Positions 1 through 5,654 of a stretch of DNA of 53,133 bases are shown here, piece by piece. The notes under the pieces are model-generated. The model did not search any database, had not been told where the DNA came from, and was given only the letters and a program-made list of their open reading frames with translations. The stretch covers positions 1 to 53,133 of the forward strand of contig CABQCA010000002.1 in assembly GCA_902462525.1 (NCBI GenBank). The letters are read 5' to 3'. This stretch comes from an uncultured Porphyromonadaceae bacterium. GTDB taxonomy: Bacteria; Bacteroidota; Bacteroidia; Bacteroidales; Muribaculaceae. Every line of letters starts with the position of its first letter. The first letter of the stretch is position 1. Both the position numbers and the translations under genes were made by a program.

Positions 1-91
1 CTATGACCACGCTCTCGGCGCCGGATACCGCTTTCTCAGCTACGGCGACGCCTGCCTCTTCAGAGCGCCGTTGAGTGAAAAGGTGCTCTGA
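1..91 (+). CDS. queA: C-terminal end of a QueA-like tRNA ribosyltransferase-isomerase (partial)
   Basis: Only the last 29 codons are in the window, read from position 2 to a TGA at 89-91. The peptide contains YRFLSYGDACL, close to the FRF-SYGDAMLI ending typical of S-adenosylmethionine:tRNA ribosyltransferase-isomerase (QueA), followed by a short tail. QueA adds the epoxycyclopentane unit during queuosine synthesis in tRNA anticodons. The assignment rests on this short C-terminal motif alone, so a QueA paralogue is equally possible. The gene ends 53 nt before the kduD-type gene. Confidence 0.6.
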   Translation, partial: YDHALGAGYRFLSYGDACLFRAPLSEKVL

Positions 92-144
92 ACCGTATTC
101 TTCTAAATAAAACGTAAGACAATCAATAACTCAATCGTCATACT

Positions 145-939
145 ATGGTTAACTTTTCACTTGAGGGCAAAGTGGCCCTCGTCACCGGCGGTGTCTACGG
201 CATCGGTTTCGCAATTGCAAAAGCGCTTCACGAAGCCGGCGCGAGGATAGTGTACAACTGCAATACCCAGGCTTCCATGGACCTCGGCATCGCCAACTAT
301 AAAGAAGCCGGCATCGACGCCAAGGGCTATATGTGCGACGTCACCGACGAAGCCGGCGTGCAGGCCATGATAGCCGACATCGAAAAGAACTACGGCGGCG
401 TGGATATTCTGGTGAACAATGCCGGCATCATCAAGCGCATACCCATGACCGAAATGAGCTGCGAGGATTTCCGTAAGGTGGTGGACATCGATCTGGTGGC
501 ACCTTTCATCTGCGCCAAAGCTGTTATCCCCGGCATGATTAAGAAAGGCCACGGCAAAATCATCAACATATGCTCGATGATGAGCGAGCTCGGCCGCGAG
601 ACAGTGAGCGCCTATGCCGCCGCCAAAGGCGGTCTCAAGATGCTTACCCGCAACATCTGCTCGGAGTACGGCGCTGCCAACATCCAGTGCAACGGCATCG
701 GCCCGGGCTACATCGCCACTCCCCAGACAGCGCCTCTGCGCGAACGTCAGGCCGACGGCAGCCGTCACCCCTTCGACCAGTTCATTGTATCGAAGACACC
801 GGCAGGCCGCTGGGGCACCCCCGAGGACCTCATGGGTCCGGCAGTTTTCCTTGCTTCCGAGGCTTCGGACTTCGTCAACGGCCACGTCCTCTACGTCGAC
901 GGCGGCATCCTTGCGTATATAGGTAAACAGCCCTCGTGA
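145..939 (+). CDS. kduD: SDR oxidoreductase, KduD / gluconate 5-dehydrogenase type
   Basis: A classical short-chain dehydrogenase/reductase of 264 aa. It has the nucleotide-binding TGGVYGIG (residues 14-21), the NNAG motif (91-94), catalytic Ser144, Tyr157 and Lys161 (YAAAK), and a C-terminal YVDGG. Bacteroidetes proteins of this type are often annotated gluconate 5-dehydrogenase. With kduI and a permease in the same cluster, the likely reaction is cytoplasmic NAD(P)H-dependent interconversion of 3-deoxy-D-glycero-2,5-hexodiulosonate (DK-II) and 2-keto-3-deoxygluconate, that is KduD. It has no signal peptide, so it acts in the cytoplasm. No clear -7 element was found upstream. An antisense gene separates it from the permease. 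The family is certain; the substrate is inferred from neighbours. Confidence 0.85.
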   Translation: MVNFSLEGKVALVTGGVYGIGFAIAKALHEAGARIVYNCNTQASMDLGIANYKEAGIDAKGYMCDVTDEAGVQAMIADIEKNYGGVDILVNNAGIIKRIPMTEMSCEDFRKVVDIDLVAPFICAKAVIPGMIKKGHGKIINICSMMSELGRETVSAYAAAKGGLKMLTRNICSEYGAANIQCNGIGPGYIATPQTAPLRERQADGSRHPFDQFIVSKTPAGRWGTPEDLMGPAVFLASEASDFVNGHVLYVDGGILAYIGKQPS

Positions 940-1004
940 GTTTTTTAGGGGCGAGGAACTTTTAGTTTAAAAAGTCGAAAAAGTTTAAAAAGTTAAGATA
1001 ATAG

Positions 1005-1370
1005 TTATTCTGACTGCTGGCCCAAATAGGTGTGATAGCCTCGTATGAGGCGTTCGAGTTCTTCGATTTCTTCACGAATCTCTGTGTTCTGCAACGCCGA
1101 GATGAATCCAAGGTCCTCAGCCAGGATTAACTGACATGTTACTTCCATCAGAGAGCCATAAGCGATCTGGCAGAAATGGCGTTTTTCTTTGAGCGCTATG
1201 CGACCTCCGCCTTCCGCAAGATTTGAGGATATTGATATGACTGCTCTTCTGAGTTGATCGGACAGTCCGTATCTTTCTTCGGACGGAAAATCCCTGATCA
1301 GTCGATACACCGATTTTACAAGTTCTCTGGATTTCTTCCAAGCTATAAGTTTTTCGAAGCCGAATTCCAT
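1005..1370 (-). CDS. Four-helix bundle protein of the S23 / rRNA intervening-sequence family
   Basis: A 121-aa, mostly helical protein with the family signature: an N-terminal FEKLIAWKKS, a central LSDQLRRAVISISSNLAEG, and a Y/F-rich helix with SLMEVTCQL. Members were first noted as proteins encoded in 23S rRNA intervening sequences, and free-standing copies are common in Bacteroidetes. No enzymatic function is known. Here it lies antisense inside a kduD-permease-kduI cluster, in an AT-richer patch, which suggests a later insertion. The ATG is at 1370; a TATCTTTG element lies only about 20 nt upstream. Family assignment is good; its role is unknown. Confidence 0.8.
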   Translation of the reverse strand: MEFGFEKLIAWKKSRELVKSVYRLIRDFPSEERYGLSDQLRRAVISISSNLAEGGGRIALKEKRHFCQIAYGSLMEVTCQLILAEDLGFISALQNTEIREEIEELERLIRGYHTYLGQQSE

Positions 1371-1389
1371 AACAATTTAGTTTTGAGAA

Positions 1390-1397
1390 CAAAGATA
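1390..1397 (-). promoter_or_regulatory. Candidate -7 element for the four-helix bundle gene
   Basis: On the minus strand this reads TATCTTTG, matching the Bacteroidetes -7 consensus TAnnTTTG. Transcription would begin near 1384, giving a leader of about 14 nt. No convincing -33 TTG is present at 19-20 nt spacing, so confidence is moderate. Confidence 0.4.
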
Positions 1398-1469
1398 ATA
1401 ATGAATTTTAATAGCCGGAACTATTATCTTGACTTTTTCAACTTGTTACTTCTTTAACTCAATAAAACA

Positions 1470-2891
1470 TTGGAACAAGTATTTTCTTATATTATCGGGC
1501 TGGGAGCGGCCGTGATGATGCCGGTTATCTTCACCGTTCTGGGTGTGTGCATCGGCATAAAATTCGGCGACGCGCTCAAGAGCGGTCTTAAGGTTGGCGT
1601 TGGCTTTATCGGCTTGTCGATAGTGACAGCCCTGCTGACGTCGGCTCTCGGGCCGGCCCTCAATACTGTGGTCGATCTCTACGACCTTCAGCTCAAAGTC
1701 TTCGACATGGGCTGGCCTGCCGCCGCTGCTGTTGCCTACAACACAGCAGTCGGCGCTCTCATTATTCCCGTGTGTCTTGGCGTGAACATATTGATGCTGC
1801 TCACCAAGACCACCCGCACCGTCAACATCGACCTCTGGAACTACTGGCATTTCGCCTTCATCGGCGCTATCATCTACTTTGCCTCCGGCTCGCTTGCATG
1901 GGGCTTCTTCGGCGCCATCATCTGCTATGTCATCACCCTGATACTGGCCGACATGACGGCAAAGAAATTCCAGCGGTTCTACAAGGATATGGACGGCATT
2001 TCGATACCGCAGCCTTTCTGCGCCGGTTTCGTACCATTCGCATGGGCCATCAACAAGGGCCTCGACGCCATTCCCGGCGTGTCGAAACTTGAAATCGACG
2101 CCGAGGGCATGAAGAAGAAATTCGGACTCCTCGGCGAACCGCTGTTCCTCGGCGTGATAGTGGGCATAGGTATCGGCTGCCTCACCTGCTCGTCGTGGAG
2201 CGAGATTGTCGACAGGATACCCTATATTCTCGGTCTGGGCATCAAGATGGGCGCGGTGATGGAACTTATTCCCCGCGTGACTGTTCTCTTCATCGAGGGT
2301 CTCAAGCCTATCAGCGACGCCACACGCAGCCTTATAGCCCGCAAGTTCAAGGGCGCCGACGGCCTGAACATCGGCATGAGCCCGGCTCTTGTCATAGGCC
2401 ACCCCGCCACTCTGGTGGTGTCGCTGCTTCTTATCCCTGTCACGCTGTTGCTGGCCGTCATTCTGCCCGGCAATCAGTTCCTGCCCCTTGCCTCGCTGGC
2501 CGGCATGTTCTACGTATTCCCTCTGGTGCTTCCCTTCACTAAGGGCAACGTGTTCAAAACCTTTGTGATCGGTCTGGTCGTAATGGCTCTCGGCCTCTAT
2601 CTTGTCACAAATCTGGCGGGAGCCTTCACCCTCGCCGCAAAAGACGTCTACGCCGTCACCGGCGACGGAGCCGTAGCTATCCCCGAAGGTTTCGAAGGCG
2701 GCAGCCTCGACTTCGCATCAAGCCCTCTGGCATGGATCATATACCAGTGTACCTACACTCTCAAGTGGGTTGGCGCCGGCATTCTTGTGCTCGGCACCAT
2801 GGCCCTGATGGTGTGGAACCGTGTGAATATCATCCGCAATCAGAAACTCATGATCGAGAGAAACTCGACAGAAATACAATCGGAAGAATGA
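1470..2891 (+). CDS. PTS galactitol-family EIIC permease, orphan (no EIIA or EIIB)
   Basis: A 473-aa polytopic membrane protein that follows GatC-type EIIC closely along its length: a GWPAAA segment, VNIDLWNYWH, DGISIP, KFGLLGEP, LIPRV, SPALVIGH and the LPGNQFLP loop. EIIC(Gat) proteins form the sugar channel of a phosphotransferase system and normally work with EIIA and EIIB. Neither partner is encoded nearby, and classical sugar PTS is largely absent from Bacteroidetes, so this protein probably transports without group translocation. The start is a TTG at 1470 behind an A-rich stretch, with no alternative ATG giving the same N-terminus. Its stop overlaps the kduI start (ATGA), implying translational coupling. 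The substrate is inferred to be a hexuronate-derived keto sugar. Confidence 0.85.
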   Translation: MEQVFSYIIGLGAAVMMPVIFTVLGVCIGIKFGDALKSGLKVGVGFIGLSIVTALLTSALGPALNTVVDLYDLQLKVFDMGWPAAAAVAYNTAVGALIIPVCLGVNILMLLTKTTRTVNIDLWNYWHFAFIGAIIYFASGSLAWGFFGAIICYVITLILADMTAKKFQRFYKDMDGISIPQPFCAGFVPFAWAINKGLDAIPGVSKLEIDAEGMKKKFGLLGEPLFLGVIVGIGIGCLTCSSWSEIVDRIPYILGLGIKMGAVMELIPRVTVLFIEGLKPISDATRSLIARKFKGADGLNIGMSPALVIGHPATLVVSLLLIPVTLLLAVILPGNQFLPLASLAGMFYVFPLVLPFTKGNVFKTFVIGLVVMALGLYLVTNLAGAFTLAAKDVYAVTGDGAVAIPEGFEGGSLDFASSPLAWIIYQCTYTLKWVGAGILVLGTMALMVWNRVNIIRNQKLMIERNSTEIQSEE

Positions 2892-3808
2892 AAAAAACAC
2901 TTTTTGCAGCGATAGCTCTTGCAGCTTGCGCTGCCGCATCGGCACAGACCGACTACACAATGCTCATCGCCTGCCACCCCGACGACGTGAAGCACTACGA
3001 CACCGAGCAACTCCGCTCGCACTTCATGATGCCGAAGGTGATGGAAGAAAACAAAATCAACCTCACCTACAGCATGTACGACCGTCTTGTATATGGCGGC
3101 GTGGTGCCCGTCGGCAAGACCGTGACACTCGAGACTATCGACCCTCTGAAGGCCGAGTACTTTCTGGAGCGCCGTGAGCTCGGCGTTATCAATGTCGGCG
3201 GCGACGGCATCGTCAGTGTCGACGGCAAGGACTACGAGCTTCATTTCAAGGACGCACTCTATGTAGGCCGAGGAAACAGGAATGTCACTTTCCGCAGCAA
3301 GAACGACGCTCTGCCGGCCCGATTCTACATCAACTCGACGCCGGCCCACAAGGCTTACAAGACGCAGCTCATCACAATCGATGGCCGCAAGGGTTCCATC
3401 AAGGCCAACCGCATGCACGCCGGCAGCCTCGAAGAGAGCAACGACCGCTACATCAACCAGCTCATCACCAACAACGTGCTCGAAGAAGGTCCCTGCCAGC
3501 TGCAGATGGGTCTCACGGAACTTATGCCGGGTTCGGTTTGGAACACCATGCCGGCCCACACCCACAGCCGGCGTGTCGAAGCTTACTTCTACTTCAACGT
3601 CCCCGAAGGCAACGCTATCCTTCACCTCATGGGCGAGCCTCAGGAAGAACGCCTCATCTGGCTGCACAACGAGCAGGCCGTGATGTCGCCCGAATGGAGC
3701 ATCCACGCTGCTGCCGGCACATCGAACTATATGTTCATCTGGGGCATGGGCGGCGAGAACCTCGACTACGGCGACATGGACAAGGTGCCGTATCTCGACA
3801 TGAAGTAA
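2888..3808 (+). CDS. kduI: 5-dehydro-4-deoxy-D-glucuronate isomerase (KduI) with an export signal
   Basis: KduI isomerises 4-deoxy-L-threo-5-hexosulose uronate (DK-I) to DK-II during pectin and glycosaminoglycan breakdown. The 306-aa protein carries the zinc-binding set HxHxxxxE (His224, His226, Glu231) and His273 in the SPEWSIH motif, plus the family ending FIWGMGGENLDYGD. Unusually, about 20 extra N-terminal residues form a signal peptide (KK, hydrophobic run, then ASAQ). A LAAC at residues 11-14 could alternatively serve as a lipobox. KduI is normally cytoplasmic. The ATG at 2888 overlaps the permease stop as ATGA. The longer open frame upstream is a shadow of the permease. Met25 is a possible non-exported start but would trim the family's N-terminus. 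Confidence 0.88.
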   Translation: MKKTLFAAIALAACAAASAQTDYTMLIACHPDDVKHYDTEQLRSHFMMPKVMEENKINLTYSMYDRLVYGGVVPVGKTVTLETIDPLKAEYFLERRELGVINVGGDGIVSVDGKDYELHFKDALYVGRGNRNVTFRSKNDALPARFYINSTPAHKAYKTQLITIDGRKGSIKANRMHAGSLEESNDRYINQLITNNVLEEGPCQLQMGLTELMPGSVWNTMPAHTHSRRVEAYFYFNVPEGNAILHLMGEPQEERLIWLHNEQAVMSPEWSIHAAAGTSNYMFIWGMGGENLDYGDMDKVPYLDMK

Positions 3809-3844
3809 GGCGCGAGGGGCGCCCTGTCAGCCTAACCTCCTTGA

Positions 3845-3927
3845 AGAGGCTGTGTCAATTGAATGAACTGCACCCCAAAAGTTAGACAAAAAACTTTTGG
3901 GGTGCAGTTTACTGTTAGACAGCCTCT
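3845..3927. repeat. Nested inverted repeat, IS-end-like / possible kduI terminator
   Basis: An inner perfect 18-bp inverted repeat (3866-3883 and 3892-3909, 8-nt loop) lies inside an outer 9-bp repeat (3845-3853 and 3919-3927, agaggctgt/acagcctct). The inner arm carries TGCACCCCAAAAGTT, which resembles the terminal repeats of IS3/IS150-group insertion sequences. Two facing ends with almost nothing between them could be a collapsed element or a miniature element. The hairpin could also end transcription of the kdu operon, although no T-run follows. Confidence 0.6.
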
Positions 3928-4013
3928 ATTTAAGGATTTATTATTAATGGGTCAGCCTTGATAGGAGTGAGACTTAGGTATAGTAGAGAAAATTGTTGAG
4001 AAAGATCCGTGGC

Positions 4014-4448
4014 TTAGTAAAATACATCCGGAGCTTCCAGATCTGCAGGATCGCATTCTTCAAATACCCATGTACAATTCATCCAAATGAGATTTATACG
4101 TGAGAAATCGTCATTTGCATATAGATAACCATACATTGTATTTTTCATAGGAGGCAGAAAACCTCCCATGCCAACCGGTTTCGGCTGATATGTATAGTAT
4201 CCCTTTCTTACGCCGATATAACCCCATTGGGCAAATTTATCTATACTATTTCCGTTTTTATCACACATATAAACAAGCGTACCGTTGTTTATAAAAGCGA
4301 AATAGATAGATTTCCACTGATATGCCTCTGTCCTGACACCATCTGCCTCTATTCGTGCTGTCGCTGTATAGTGTCTTATCTGGGCACTGACGCACATTGA
4401 AATTGTGCATGCAATCAGCACAATAAATAAAACGATTAGTTTCTTCAT
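4014..4448 (-). CDS. Secreted protein of unknown function (short paralogue)
   Basis: A 144-aa protein with a clear signal peptide (MKKLIVLFIVLIACTISMCV, then SAQ). The mature part shows a pattern shared with the neighbouring longer gene: a DKNG turn, a GYYTYQ / GFHIYQ strand, and FSRINLIW...TWVFE, aligning with YSRLNIVV...TYVYQ in the neighbour. It lacks that gene's C-terminal cysteine motifs. It lies 14 nt downstream of that gene on the same strand and is probably co-transcribed. I do not recognise a named family. Local sequence is AT-richer than the surroundings. Confidence 0.6.
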   Translation of the reverse strand: MKKLIVLFIVLIACTISMCVSAQIRHYTATARIEADGVRTEAYQWKSIYFAFINNGTLVYMCDKNGNSIDKFAQWGYIGVRKGYYTYQPKPVGMGGFLPPMKNTMYGYLYANDDFSRINLIWMNCTWVFEECDPADLEAPDVFY

Positions 4449-4462
4449 ATTATGTTATTTGA

Positions 4463-5155
4463 TTAGTAATATCGTTCGATATAACCTTTTCCACCACATT
4501 TGCCACAGGGACGTTTTTCATGATAGTGGCGATATGTATATTTTCCACATTCGGAACACCAATAATCGGGGACCGAATTTCCAGTATAATCTGGAGCGTA
4601 TTTTATGAAATCGGTGCCATTGCCGGTTCCGTTGCACATACTGCATTGCTCTCGATGCGGAGTTGTCTGTCTGTGATCAGAATTTTGATTGCCGTAAGGA
4701 TATGGAACAGGTGTTTGTGACGGAGAAGAAGTGCCTGACTGACTTTGATTAACCGGTCCATGAATACGGCGGCCTGCATTGGTTTCGCCATATTCACGTT
4801 GATATACATATGTCGTTTTTTTATCGACAACAATATTTAAACGAGAGTAATCTGAAGAGAAATAGTAATTAGCATATCCATGGAATCCATATCCCTGATA
4901 TATGTGAAAACCTTTATTATCTTTTTGATATTCTATAAGTTTCCCACCAACAGAAAAACCGTTTTTATCAGATTCATAAATTCCATTATGGTTGAATGTC
5001 AGATAATGCGCGTCATCGTTTGTCCTTTGTTTGCTGTTGCCTGAGACAATCATCACACGCTTGTATTGGCGTGTTTGTGCTTCACAGTCCTCATAAACGA
5101 GGAATATGACTACACCAATGAAAATAAAAGGTAAAATTCTATGAAGAGTCCGCAT
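4463..5155 (-). CDS. Secreted protein with C-terminal DnaJ-type CxxCxGxG motifs
   Basis: A 230-aa protein with an N-terminal hydrophobic signal segment ending near CEAQ. The first 125 residues form a domain shared with the next gene (4014-4448). A Ser/Gln/Pro-rich linker follows. The C-terminus contains CSMCNGTGNG, a WCSECGKY pair and CGKCGGKGY, resembling the zinc-binding central region of DnaJ. Secreted Bacteroidales proteins with such C-terminal motifs are common and uncharacterised. The likely location is the periplasm or outer membrane. It is probably an operon with its paralogue. Function unknown. Confidence 0.6.
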   Translation of the reverse strand: MRTLHRILPFIFIGVVIFLVYEDCEAQTRQYKRVMIVSGNSKQRTNDDAHYLTFNHNGIYESDKNGFSVGGKLIEYQKDNKGFHIYQGYGFHGYANYYFSSDYSRLNIVVDKKTTYVYQREYGETNAGRRIHGPVNQSQSGTSSPSQTPVPYPYGNQNSDHRQTTPHREQCSMCNGTGNGTDFIKYAPDYTGNSVPDYWCSECGKYTYRHYHEKRPCGKCGGKGYIERYY

Positions 5156-5237
5156 ATACAGATGTTTTTTCCAACTATCCTAAAAGATAGAACTATCATG
5201 TCCTTTAGGCTTCCCGGAGTCGGACTGACTGGTTCAT

Positions 5238-5528
5238 AAAAAAAGCGTGAAAGCCTGTATCTGTTGCCCGTTCCACCCATAGAGGCTCTCGCATTGCCCT
5301 TCACAGTAGAACGAGCAACGCCGAAGCCTCACGCTGTAGATATATCAGTAACAGGTCGCTCTCGCGGCCTATAATGATATCACACCAGAGACATCTATCG
5401 TTGCTCTATTCCTGACTGTGATTAGAATTTGCGAGATTCCTATGGGTCAAGAATAAGCGTAGATAAACGCTTTTTCAAATGTCTGCATCCCGCCCTCGAG
5501 CCCATATCGGACTTCGGCGAGCGATATG
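5238..5528 (-). ncRNA. Candidate structured RNA, 6S-like rod topology
   Basis: The roughly 500-base gap 5156-5654 holds no credible gene. Read leftwards it holds a long nested helix. Plus-strand arms 5276-5282, 5288-5293, 5301-5307, 5308-5311 and 5313-5320 pair in order with 5440-5446, 5430-5435, 5415-5421, 5410-5413 and 5399-5406: 32 base pairs with near-symmetric gaps. Two unpaired sides of about 20 nt follow, then an apical stem (5342-5347 with 5375-5380) capped by 5353-5370. A TACCTTTG -7 element lies at 5534-5541. The 3' end is a stem (AGCGUGA with UCACGCU) followed by seven U, at about 5238-5250. Closing stem, bubble and apical stem resemble 6S RNA, but I see no diagnostic sequence, so identity is open. 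Confidence 0.55.
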
Positions 5529-5533
5529 CGTTG

Positions 5534-5541
5534 CAAAGGTA
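5534..5541 (-). promoter_or_regulatory. Candidate -7 element for the structured RNA
   Basis: The minus strand reads TACCTTTG, matching TAnnTTTG, with expected transcription start near 5528. No -33 TTG is present at the usual 19-20 nt distance, which lowers confidence. There is no gene on this strand until 5155, so the transcript would begin with the rod-shaped structure. Confidence 0.4.
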
Positions 5542-5642
5542 AACAAAAATTTCGATAATGCTATTTTTTTTGTGAAATGCGCAGAAATTTTTGTGATGGT
5601 GGATTTTTGGGGGCGGAGGGGGTGAGGGACAATTATTTTCAT

Positions 5643-5650
5643 TAATTTTG
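5643..5650 (+). promoter_or_regulatory. Candidate -7 element 4 nt before the tamL GTG
   Basis: TAATTTTG is a full match to the -7 consensus. Only CAGT separates it from the GTG start, so the transcript would be leaderless or nearly so. No good -33 element is seen. Confidence 0.4.
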
Positions 5651-5654
5651 CAGT

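Noticed and set aside
2732..2887. Upstream extension of kduI by 52 codons
   Set aside because: It lies inside the permease gene in another frame and would bury the signal peptide; the ATGA overlap at 2888 is the natural start.
5110..5304. Small minus-strand open frame (64 codons) in the tamL-upstream gap
   Set aside because: It overlaps the start of the secreted protein gene and the terminator of the structured RNA; no start context or similarity.
5238..5528. Interpretation as tmRNA, RNase P RNA or SRP RNA
   Set aside because: No tRNA-like ends or tag frame, no conserved RNase P core motif, and the apical loop lacks the SRP GGAAG...AGCAG pattern.
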